This document shows, in pieces, positions 40,228 through 50,708 of a stretch of DNA of 64,000 bases. The position numbers and the translations under genes are program-made. This DNA is from Closterium sp. Naga37s-1 (Eukaryota > Streptophyta > Zygnematophyceae > Desmidiales > Closteriaceae). The notes beneath the pieces were generated by a model. That model worked only from the letters and a program-made list of their open reading frames with translations. It was not told the origin of the DNA and made no database searches. The stretch's first letter is position 1, and each line of letters starts with the position of its first letter. The stretch spans positions 20,818 to 84,817 of the forward strand of contig CANJKZ010000018.1 of assembly GCA_947471745.1 (NCBI GenBank). Direction: 5' to 3'.

Positions 40228-43170
40228 ATGGCTACCCCTAGTGTTCTAGTCTTTGACGCTGAGGGTCGGGCCATTGACTTTGAGGTCTGGGTGGATGACC
40301 TGCAGCTGTTCTTACAGTGCGATAGGGCAGATGGTCTCTCTCTCTTTGACCTCACCTCTGGCGCCTCCACTGCCCCTGCTGCTGACGCCGACGCCACTGT
40401 TCGCTCCCAGTGGGCCACGCGCGACGCTGCTGCACGTCTTGCTGTGCGTCGCCACCTCCCTACCTCCGAGCGTGCACACTTTAGTCAGTACAAGAGTGCT
40501 CAGACCTTGTACGACGCTGTAGTTGCGCGCTACTCCTCCCCTGCCACTGCTGCACTGAGCCGTCTCATGCTACCGTACCTCTTTCCTGACCTTGCTGCCT
40601 TTCCCACAGTCGCTGACCTCATTACGCACCTCCGCACTAGTGACACTCGCTACCGCGCTGCACTCCCTGCTGACTTCTGCGCCAAGAACCCCCCCCCCAT
40701 GTACATCACTCTTTACTACATAGTCACTCGCCTTCCTGACTCCCTTCGCGTAGTCAGGGACCACTTTCTCTCTGTCTGTCCCACCACTCTCACTGTTGAC
40801 CTCCTCGAGAAGTCCCTCCTAGCGGCCGAGAAGAGCATAGTCGCTGTAGGGGCCTCTCGTGGTGACCCGCGCACCCCCATCTTTGAGGGGTGTTCCCCCT
40901 CCCCCCTTCTGCCCTCTGTTGCCTCTGCTGCTGCGGCCGACCTCCTTGGTCTTGAGTCGGTCGGTGTGGCGTCTGCCCCTAGTGGGAGACGCCGCTCTGG
41001 CAAGGGCAAGGGGGGCAAGGGCGCTGGAGGAGCGAGCGGGGGCGGTGGAGGTGGAGGTGGCGGCAGTGGGGGGAGTGGGGGTGGCGGTGGGAGTGGAGGT
41101 GGGGGTGGAGGAGTCGGTGGCGGCAGTGGAGGCGGAGGTGTCGGCGGCGGTGGCAGTGGGAGCGGGGGTGGCGGAGGTGGCGGCGGCGGAGGCGGAGGTG
41201 GAGGCGGCGGCAGTAGCGGAGGCGGCGGAGGCGGAGGAGGCGGCGGGGGTGGAGGTGGTGCTGGTCGCGGGTCTTCGCAGAGGAGTGGCTCCGGTGGTGG
41301 CTCGCGCCAGCAGCAGCAGCGTGGTCGTGACACCTTGTCCCCTCAGCAGCTTCGTGAGTGGTACACTGCGCGTCAGCGAGGTGGGGGTTTTGGTCCGTGC
41401 TCCTACGTTTTGCGCACCGGCGACCGTGCGGGTGAGCAGTGTGGGGGTCCCCACCCCACTCAGCGCTGCTTTGGCCGCCTGACGGACGCGTGGCGTCACC
41501 AGTTCCCGGAGGCCTCAGAGATCCCTCGTTGGGGTGACCTGTCCAGGGCGGGTGTTGCCATCTATGATCTTGACTTTGATGCTATTCTCTCTGCCATGTA
41601 TGCTGTGTCTATTAGTGATGAGGGTGACTGTTACCGGTGTTTCCCGCCCGATCCGGGTATTGAGACTGCTGCTCTAGGTCCTGGTGAGGCTGCTGCCCTA
41701 GGTGCTTGCGACGCTGCTGCCCTAGGTGCTCGTGTGTCTGCGTCCTCAGGTACTGGTGAGTCTGCGCTCTCAGGTACTACGTCGGCTTCGGCCTCCCTCA
41801 CCTTCACCCTTGACTCTGGGGCGTCTCGCTCCTTCTTTAGGGACCGCACCACACTCACACCGCTGAGTCGACCGGTTGCAGTGTCTCTGGCTGACCCCTC
41901 TGGGGGTCCTGTCCTGTCTCGCTTCTCCACAGTCCTCCCGTGTCCGGCGGCTCCCTCTGGCACCCTGTCTGGTCTCTACCTCCCCTCGTTCTCTACGAAC
42001 CTGGTGAGTGGTGCTGACCTACAGGATGCGGGTGTACACCAGTTCACTCCTGCGCGTCAGCGGGTGACGCACTGTACAGAGGCTCGCACAGGCCGACACC
42101 TGGCTACGTTTACCCGTCAGCCGGGGTCGAGCCTGTACACACTGACCACTGCGTCTCCTCCCGTTACTGAGTCTGGTAGAGTCGCTTCGTCGGGTCAGGT
42201 GTTTGCTGCTGCGTCCAGGTCTGGTCCTGAGTCTGCCCCCTGTTCTTGTCGTCTCCTGTCTCACGAGACTCTTCTCTGGCACCACCGTCTTGGTCACCCC
42301 TCTCTGCTTCGGCTCAGAGGCATGGCCTCCCGTCTTCTAGTGTCTGGTCTCCCCCGGTCCCTCCCTCCCCTTCCTCAGGGCCCTGGCCCTACCTGTGTCC
42401 CCTGTGTCGAGGGGCGCCAGCGTGCTGCCCCTCACTCCTCCCAGTTTCCTCCGACAGAGGCCCCGTTGCAGACGCTCCACATGGACGTGTGGGGCCCAGC
42501 CCGCGTCCGTGGGCAGGGTCACGAGCGCTACTTCCTGCTCGTTGTTGACGACTACTCGCGTTACACCGCAGTCTTCCCCTTGCGCGGCAAGGGTGATGTC
42601 ACTGAGGTGCTGATCGACTGGATCCGCGCAGCTCGTCTCCAGCTCAGGCAGAGCTTTGGCTCCGACTTTCCTGTTCTGCGTCTGCACTCGGACAGAGGCG
42701 GAGAGTTCTCCTCTGGCCTTCTGCGAGCCTACTGTCGTGCACGAGGCATCCGTCAGACCTTCACGCTCCCGGACTCTCCGCAGCAAAATGGGATTGCTGA
42801 GCGCCGCATTGGCATGGTCATGGACGTCGCTCGTACGTCTATGATGCATGCGGCTGCCCCCCATTTTCTGTGGCCGTTTGCGGTGAGGTACGCGGCACGT
42901 CAGATCAACCTTCACCCCAGGGTCTCCAGGCCGGAGACCTCCCCAGCCTTGCTGTGGACGGGGAAGGTGGGCGATGCGTCGGCGTTCCGGGTCTGGGGAT
43001 CTCGGGCGTTTGTCCGCGACTTGTCTGCGGACAAACTGTCCCCTCGTGCTGCTCCTTGCGTCTTCCTGGGGTTCCCCCCAGACGCGCCTGGGTGGCAGTT
43101 CTACCACCCCACCTCTCGCCGTGTTCTGTCCTCTCAGGACGTCACGTTCGACGAGTCGGTACCCTACTAC
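40228..43170 (+). pseudogene. Copia-A3 gag, protease and integrase region
   Basis: gag starts MATPSVLVFDAEG (40,228) and includes a glycine run (41,020-41,265), LSPQQLREWYTA (near 41,340) and the CX13CX3HX4C cluster (41,396-41,475). Protease FTLDSGASRSFFRD is near 41,805-41,845. Integrase: LLWHHRLGHPSLLRL near 42,272, HMDVWGPARV near 42,480, YFLLVVDDYSRY near 42,530, LRLHSDRGGEFSS near 42,680, QQNGIAERRIGMV near 42,785, and the tail FYHPTSRRVLSSQDVTFD near 43,100. All expected catalytic acids of the integrase core appear present. Confidence 0.9.
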
Positions 43171-43334
43171 CGCCTCTTCCCCTACCGCACTCCGTCCCCC
43201 CCCCCCCGCCCCCGCTCTTCCTTGTACCAGGTCCCCCCCCGGTAGACCCCCTCCCCCCTCAGGGTCCTGCCCCTTCAGGTGTGTCCCAGGTAGACGCAGT
43301 CGATCCTGTCGAGGTCACTGGTGACTCTGGTGCT

Positions 43335-43575
43335 GCTGGGGGTGCTGAGCCTGGGGGTGCTGGGCCTGGGGGTGCTGGGCCTGGGGGTGCTGAGCCTGGG
43401 GGTGCTGAGTCTGGGGGTGCTGAGTCTGGGGGTGCTGAGCCTGGGGGTGCTGAGCCTGGGGGTGCTGAGCCTGGGGGTGCTGAGCCTGGGGGTGCTGAGT
43501 GTGGGGGTGCTACGCCTGGGGGTGCTTTGCCTGGGGGTGCTGGACCTGGGAGTGCTGCGCCTGGAGGTCCTCCGC
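43335..43575 (+). repeat. 15-bp codon repeat in the integrase-RT linker of copia-A3
   Basis: Tandem CTGGGGGTGCTGAGC-type units (A-E-P-G-G reading), about fifteen copies with variants. The following stretch to about 44,400 is Pro/Gly/Ala/Ser-rich linker. Confidence 0.85.
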
Positions 43576-44639
43576 CTCGAGTTTCTACGCGTGCTTTGTC
43601 TCGCCGGGAGCCACTCTCTCCACAGGAGCTGCGCGAGTGGTTTGCCCGGCGCTGGAGCCGTGCTGCTGGTGCTGGAGGTTCGTCGGCTACTGAGGGTGCT
43701 GCTGTTGCGGGTCCCGGAGGTGCTCGTACTGGGAGTACTGGAGCTGCTGGGCCTGCGGGTTCGACTGGAGCTGGTGCTGCTGAGGGTGTTGGCGCTGAGA
43801 CTACCACTGGCGGTCCTGCTGGGGGTGCTCCTGGTGTTGCTCGAGGTTCTGGAGCTACTGGAGGTGCTGCTGGAGCGGGTGCTCCTGCTGGGGGTACTGG
43901 TGCTGTCCTTGCTGTTTCTGGCGTAGCTACGCGGCCTCAACCGTACTTCGTTCCACTCCTGCAGCAGGTTCTTGGTCTTCCGCCCTCTCCTGGTCCTCCT
44001 CCTCTCTTGGAGGGTCCACAGCCTGTCCCGTCGCGGTCACTGCTACAGCCTACCTCCCCTTTGCCTGCTCCTTCTCCCTACACTGGTCCTACTGGAGGTC
44101 TTACTGAGCGTCGTGAGCCTGCGTCTCGCCCTGCGTCGCCTGTCCGTGCTGCTCGCGCTAGTGGTCGTGGTTCGCGTCAGCGTCCTCCTCCTGTCCCTGG
44201 CACGCACAGGATGTCTCTGCGTCCGTCTACTGCTCCTCTGCGTGCCCCTTTGCCTTCTCCTCCTGAGTCCTCTCTTCCTGCTCTTCCCGACCCTGCGTCG
44301 GACTCTCTTCGTGCTGCCAGTCCTACTGTCACGCGTCTCCTTGCTACTGTCGTCACTGACCCTTCCTTCGAGTCTACTGCTGCGTCTGCCCTAGTTACTG
44401 AGCTCGTCGACTTTGCTGCTCGCTGTCGCCTAGACTACGCTGCTAGTCTTGTCGCTGAGTCTGGGTCTGCCTGTCCTCCGTCAGTCGGGGGTGAGTGTGC
44501 CCTTGGCACGGACGTCCTTGAGGACAGGCAGGAGGAGTTCCAGTGTCTGGCAGCTACTTCACCTCATCTCGTGTCCGTACTGCTTACCCCTGAGGGAGAC
44601 CCGGATGCACTTGACATCCCGACTCCGCGCTCTTACGCG

Positions 44640-46196
44640 GAGGCGATAGAGGGTCCCTACTCCTCTCAGTGGCAGGCAGCTATGGATGCAGAGATGGCTT
44701 CCTGGAAGTCCACAGGCACCTACGTTGACGCTGTCCCCCCTCTTGGGGCGAACATCGTCAGTGGCATGTGGATCTTCAGGGTGAAGCGGCCGCCGGGTTC
44801 TCCGCCTGTCTTCAAGGCACGTTACGTGGCTCGTGGCTTCAGTCAGCGACAGGGAGTTGACTACTTTCAGACCTTCTCCCCCACCCCGAAGATGACCACT
44901 CTTCGGGTGCTGCTACACGTTGCTGCTCACCGTGACTACGAGCTGCACTCTCTCGACTTCAGCACTGCTTTCTTGCAGGGCAGCCTGCACGAGGAGATCT
45001 GGCTGCGCCGCCCACTTGGCTTCACTGGGTCTTTCCCTCCTGGTACCCAGTGGAGTCTCCGGCGTCCAGTCTACGGTCTCCGCCAGGCGCCACGTGAGTG
45101 GCACGACACACTGAGGACTACGCTTGCGGCTCTTGGGTTTGCTCCTTCTACTGCCGACCCGTCGCTGTTTCTACGCACCGACACCTCTCTGCCGCCGTTC
45201 TACATCCTCGTGTACGTCGACGACTTGGTCTTTGCCACAGCTGACACTGCTGGACTCGCCCACGTGAAGTCCGAGCTGCAGAAGAGACACACGTGCACAG
45301 ACCTGGGTGAACTGCGCAGCTACCTTGGCTTGCAGATCACCCGGGACAGAGCACGCCGCACCATTACCCTGACTCAGTCACACATGGTGCAGCAGGTCCT
45401 TCAGCGCTTCGGCTTCACGTACTCCTCGCCTCAGGCCACTCCTCTGCCTACTCGCCACTCACTCTCAGCTCTGCCTTCGGATGAGTCAGTAGAGTCGAGT
45501 GGCCCGTATCCAGAGCTTGTTGGCTGCCTCATGTACCTGATGACCTGCACACGACCTGACCTTGCATACCCTCTTAGCATTCTTGCACGCTATGTTGCTC
45601 CTGGGAGACACCGACCAGAGCACATGGCTGCAGCAAAGAGGGTGTTGCGATACTTGTGCAGTACGTCGGGCATGGGACTAGTGCTTGGAGGGCGGAGTCC
45701 AGTGGTCCTCACTGGGCACGCGGACGCTTCTTGGGCTGACGACCAGGCTACGCAGCGGTCGTCGCAGGGTTACACCTTCAGTCTTGGTTCCGGCTCTGTC
45801 TCGTGGCGAGCTACTCGCTCGTCCTCTGTTCTCGGCTCCAGTTGTGAGGCTGAGATCTACGCCGGGGCCATGGCTGCACAGGAGCTTCGCTGGCTCACCT
45901 ACCTGCTGACTGACCTTGGAGAGCCGCCTCGTTCTCCTCCAGTGCTGTACGTAGACAACAAGGCCATGCTGGCCTTGTGTCGAGAGCAGCGCTTGGAGCA
46001 CAGAACGAAGCACATTGCTCTCCGTTACTTTCTTGCTCGTGAGCTGCAGCAGCGTGGTCAGTTGCGACTTGCGTACGTGGCCTCTCAGGCCAACACTGCT
46101 GATGTGTTCACCAAGGCACTTGCGCCTTGTGACCATCAGCGTTTCTGCACTCAGCTGGGTCTTGTACCTGTCTTGCCTCACTTGCTCTCCTCTTGA
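44640..46196 (+). pseudogene. Copia-A3 reverse transcriptase and RNase H region
   Basis: RT from about 44,690 (WKSTGTYVDAVPPLGANIV, FKARYVARGFSQRQGVDYFQ, LDFSTAFLQGSLHEEIWL, catalytic YVDDLVFAT at about 45,215-45,240). RNase H from about 45,715 (HADASWADDQ, SCEAEIYAGAMAAQEL, YVDNKAMLAL) and the end ADVFTKALAPCDHQRF before a stop at 46,194-46,196. The active-site motifs look whole. Confidence 0.92.
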
Positions 46197-46401
46197 CCTT
46201 ACTTGTACTGTCACATATATATACCTGCTCTTGCTTGTCTAGCTCTATATATATATGTGTACTCCTGCATGTGAACTGGCCTTGTGGCCTTGTCGTTGTG
46301 CTCGGACTGTGTGGTGACGTTGTGATCCACCCTGAGCTTGCTCTGCTTTGCTTGACTGGTCTTGTGACCCCTTGTTCTCCCCCACTTTGCCTATGGGGGT
46401 G

Positions 46402-46537
46402 TGTCAGAACATTATATAGCTTATGCTGTTGTGTAGGCTATAGTGGGGTATCCCATAGGGGGTACAACCCAATTAGGGTTTTCCATATGTACTCACCTCA
46501 TTCATAGTTCATTCATCCTCGTTCTTCATTCTTCTCA
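46402..46537 (+). repeat. 3' LTR of copia-A3
   Basis: Identical to 38,898-39,033, preceded by CTATGGGGGTG and followed by target duplication ATCGC. Confidence 0.95.
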
Positions 46538-48309
46538 ATCGCCACAGCGCAGAATAAATGAGGGATATACCACCGTATTGTGTAGTTCGCGAAGGTACAG
46601 TCCTTCCTTGGTGGCTGAGCAGAGTGCGATATATTCTGCTTCAGCTGAAGAGAGGGCGATTAATTCCTGTTTGCTTGACTGCCAGGAGATAGGACCGATA
46701 GGCTCGAAGCGGTAGATGTAGCCGGTGCGGGAGCGCCTGTTGTCGGAGTCGCCGGCGTGATCGGCGTCGACGTACCCGATTAGCTTAGGCGTTATAGTTG
46801 TGTTCTTATGGTAGGTCAGGCCGATTGTCGGGGTGCTAACGAGGTAGTGAAGAGCGCGGTCGAGCTCCGCCAGATGTTCCGCTTCGGGTTTCTTGAGGTA
46901 GGTGGCGAGCTGGCTTACATAGTACGATAGGTCCGGGCGGCAGGTGACAGCTGCGAAGAGGAGGCATCCCAGTTTCCTCTGGTAGTTGCGTATGCCGGCG
47001 GGGTTGAGTAGAGCGGAGCTTTCCTTGTGGTTTCCTGCCGTGTAGCGGTATGGCGTGGAGATGACGGTCGGTGTGAGTGCGAAGCGCTTGGCGATGGTAT
47101 CGGCGTATTTCCCGGCGCTGAGGTAGATCGCATCCTCCTCTTCCCGTATGTTGAGCCCGAGATATTGCGTGACGGTAGATGAGACTGTGAGTGTAAGGTC
47201 TTGCTGCAGCTCCCCTTCGAACCAGGTAGTGACGCTGTCGGTTGAGCCGATGTAGAGCAAATCATCTACGTAAACGATTAGCAAGATGTAGTCGGTGCCC
47301 TTTGTGAGCCGGTACATGCCTTGGTCGTGAGGTAGTTGGCGGAATCCGATCCGAATGAGTCTTGCGTGCAGGTACTCCTGCCACAGCCTCGGGGCTTGTT
47401 TGATGCCATAGAGCGACTTCAGCAGCTCACAGACTTGATTAGGCTCTCCGTTGGAGCCGTGCGGTAGCTCGACGAAGATTTCTGCATCGACGGGTGTGTA
47501 GAGGAATGTGTTGGCGACGTCAATTTGCCGCAGCGTCCTTTTCTTCATGGCGGCGATCGCGACGAGAATTCGCAGCGAGGTGTGTCGGCTGACTGGAGCG
47601 AATGTCTCGGTGAAATCGCGTCCATGTTCCTGGTCGAAGCCGCGTACAACCCAGCGTGCTTTGAACTTGTCGATGGTGCCGTCAGCCCTTGTCTTCACGC
47701 GGAAGACCCACTTTCCGGTGAGAATCGTCTTGTTCCGTGCTACGCCGATAGGAACAACCTTCCAGGTGTTGCGTTCCTCCAGTGCTTTTAGCTCCTTGTC
47801 CATGGCTTCGCGCCATTTTTCCTTATGCTCCCCCCCCAGAGCCTGCTGAACTGTCGCAGGCTCCTTAGGAAGCACAGCGCCGTGGACCGCGGTGACCAGG
47901 CCAAGTATCTGGAGGCCACTCTGTGTGTAGCGGGGAAGTGATGTGTCCTCGGGATAAACTGATTCGTCTCCCGCTTCTGGTGTAGGGTTGAAGTTTGGTC
48001 CTACACGTTCTGCTTCGTTGGTGTTGACTTGTGCAGGTGTAACGTAACCGTTGTCGGCGAAGTGGTAATAGGTTTCGGCGTTCATGCTTTCGCGTGGATT
48101 TTCGTCATCCATTGGCACGTCGACGGAGCAGTAGGGGAGGGGTCCGGCTTCTTCCGAGGCTCCTTCCACGTTCTACTTGTCCCAATCAGCTTCGTCGTCT
48201 GCCGAGGCGAAGGCTCGGGTGCCAAGAAAACCATCGGAGCGATCGGGGTTTCCTTCTTGCAAGTTGGCGAGGTAATACCGGAGGGTGAGGTTTTCGTAGA
48301 AGATGACTG
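46538..48309 (-). mobile_element. Copia-C fragment, uninterrupted copy
   Basis: Same fragment as 18,743-22,093 without the inserted non-autonomous element: the sequence TTGAGCCCGAGA near 47,151 is the intact empty site. RT (IVYVDDLLYIGS near 47,270) and RNase H (SSAEAEYIAL near 46,640) are in one long open stretch. No LTRs and no gag, protease or integrase are seen. Truncated fossil. Confidence 0.88.
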
Positions 48310-48747
48310 GTAGGTTGTAGTGGGGTACACACTGTAGAGTACAACCCCTTAGGGTTTTCCTTCTTGTATCATTCTCATCTTAGTTAAAATCATCCTTGCC
48401 TTAGTCTCGACATGGTATCTAGAGCAGGAGGTCTCTAGGACCTAAGAATAGGGCCCACCCGTAACTGTGTTACTTCACCTACTGCCTGCCTGCCTTGCCT
48501 GCTGCTCGCGCGCGCCTCGGCTGCTCGCGCGCGCGCGTCATTTTTTTTTTTTTTTTTTTCGCGCGCACCTCGGCTGCTCGCGCGCGCGTCACTTTTTTCG
48601 CGCGCGCCACTACTGCAGCGCCGCGCGCCGGCCCGCGTCGCCCGCGCAGCCCGCGTCGAGCCCGCGCAGCCCGCCGCCGCGCACAGCCCGCCGTCGCGTG
48701 CAGCCCGCCGTCGCCCCACGCGCCGCGTCTGTCGCCAGAGTTCTGAT
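48310..48747 (+). mobile_element. Copia-D partial LTR, primer-binding site and leader, unit 2
   Basis: Copy of 22,094-22,531: LTR end at 48,412, primer-binding site TGGTATCTAGAGCAGG from 48,413, leader with T run and CGCGCG palindromes. Confidence 0.75.
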
Positions 48748-49298
48748 AACACGGCAGCAGTTGCAGCGGTATTATTACTGGCCCGAAATGTTGACCGGCG
48801 TTCAACGATACGTGGCATCATGTCCCACTTGCCAGATCATAAAGTCATCACGGAAGCGGCCGGCAGGACAGTTGCTGCCGATACCACCCCCAGAGCGTGC
48901 TTGGCAGCAGGTGACGATGGACTTCGTCACGGGGTTATCGGCCGGAGCGAGTGGGAACGACGCGATCCTGGTCGTCGTCGATCGACTAACGAAAATGGCA
49001 CACTTCGCAGCCTACAAGAAATCAATCACAGCCGAAGAAACAGCTCGCCTATTCATCACCACCGTCGTTCGACTGCACGGGATACCAGCAGCGATCATCA
49101 GCGACGGAGACACGAAATTCACCAGCAACTTCTGGCGGAACCTGTGGCAGCAGTTCGGCACGCGAATACAGTTCAGTTCTTCGTACCACCCCAAAACCGA
49201 CGGACAGACAGAAAGAACAAATCAGACCATGGGAGCAACTCATCCGAGCCACATGCGACGACCCAACCACCTAGGAACAACAGCTGCCACTCATCGAG
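48748..49298 (+). mobile_element. Ty3/gypsy integrase fragment, unit 2
   Basis: Copy of 22,532-23,082 with the same ends, carrying the integrase core motifs ISDGDTKFTS and YHPKTDGQTERTNQ. Confidence 0.85.
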
Positions 49299-50369
49299 GC
49301 TTCGATTGGGCGTTTCCTGGCTGTGTGCGAAAGCAAAAACGACTGGGATGAAGAATCGCGTCACAAGGATTTATTGGAGGAAAAGTCAGACACCTCACAG
49401 TAAGGGCCCATTCATTGTCATGTCACTATCTAAGGTCCGGATGATGGCGACATCGCCAAAATTCTGCCAGTCCTCTCACGAGCATTTGCGAAACCCGTAA
49501 CCATACTGACGTCCGGACCCTGGCTCGGTTCGGATGGAATGGTCTGGGGGTGTTCCCACCCCTCGGACCCAAGTTCACCCCGCACAAATGGGAGTGTTGT
49601 GAGGAGGAACGCGTTGGAGTGGCTTGGTTCGTGGAGAAGTGAAGAGGAATGGAATGTTTGCAAAGAAAAGTTTAGCCCATGAACGGTGTTGTACGCGGTG
49701 GAATCAGAAGTGTAAAACTGAAAAAACGCCTTACATATGGGCTCAATACATCATTACAAGCACTCCATAAAACACACCGGATTCTGAAGGATCACACCAC
49801 GGCGAGGATTGTAACAGCTCTATCGGGTCCATCACACACCACGAAAGCCTTGCCTGCAATTCTCTCCGCCTTTTCCGCCATCTGGCGGCCATGGATTCTG
49901 ACGAGCTTGAACAAGTCAACGTCCTCGCTACAATGCACGCCGAGTTCTGATCTTCTTAACAGTATCGTCTTTAACATTCGACATGGAAGTCTGGTAATTT
50001 ATGCTGACCTCGGTCTCTCCAGTTATCAGGCAACAAGCATCAGGCTCAGCCATGCATTCCCAAGGCCGTGTTACCTTCAAGTTCATTACCATGTTAATTT
50101 CAGCGTATCGTCAACTTCCATTGTCGGTGTATCTCCGACCATTATTAAAGCCCGTAGCTAAAATGGTGACCCCCTCGTTCTAGTTGGGTCCAACTTGATT
50201 ACTCAAGTTTTTTTGCATTGTTTTGGAAAGTTATAAGTTACGGTATGTGTTTTTCGTTTTTTCAGCCATCAGACGAGTTCCGAAGTGAACCACTGTTACG
50301 AGTGCAATTAAGTGATCGAACGAGAATTGCACTATCGAAGCAAGAGTACAATGAGCGAAGGCATGAGCG
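49299..50369 (-). repeat. Inverted copy of gypsy-LTR tail and host flank, unit 2
   Basis: Copy of 23,083-24,152 and reverse complement of 12,435-13,504 and 32,511-33,580. The unidentified reading frame lies at 49,792-49,977 on the minus strand. Confidence 0.9.
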
Positions 50370-50501
50370 TGAGAGAATGAGAACGAGAATGAATGAACTA
50401 TGAAATGAAGTGAGTACAAATATGAAACCCTAATTGGTTGTACCCCCTATGGGATACCCCACTATAGCCTACACAACAGCATAAGCTATAATGTTCTGAC
50501 A
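50370..50501 (-). repeat. 3' LTR of copia-A2
   Basis: 132 bp, same as 24,153-24,284. Confidence 0.92.
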
Positions 50502-50708
50502 CACCCCCATAGGCAAAGTGGGGGAGAACAAGGGGTCACAAGACCAGTCAAGCAAAGCAAAGCAAGCTCAGGGTGGATCACAAAGTCACCACACAGTCTG
50601 AGCACAGGGTCAAGGCCACACTGCCAGTTCACATGCAAGAGTACACACATATATATAAAGCTAGACAAGCAAGAGCAGGTATATATATATGTGAGAGTAC
50701 AAGCAAGG

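Larger units (their letters stand above)
38898..46537 (+). mobile_element. Copia-A3, young complete-layout Ty1/copia element
   Basis: Identical 136-bp LTRs (38,898-39,033 and 46,402-46,537), 5-bp target duplication ATCGC (38,893-38,897 and 46,538-46,542), primer-binding site TGGTATCGAGCAGG (39,034-39,047), polypurine tract (46,392-46,401). The leader carries a 31-bp minisatellite. gag, protease, integrase, RT and RNase H follow in copia order. The pre-insertion site is preserved at 18,738-18,742. Identical LTRs and absence from unit 1 mean insertion after the segmental duplication. Layout is complete with about one or two breaks in the coding part. Confidence 0.95.

Noticed and set aside
40716-41333. 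Pro-rich minus-strand frame opposite copia-A3 gag
   Set aside because: Complement of the glycine run.
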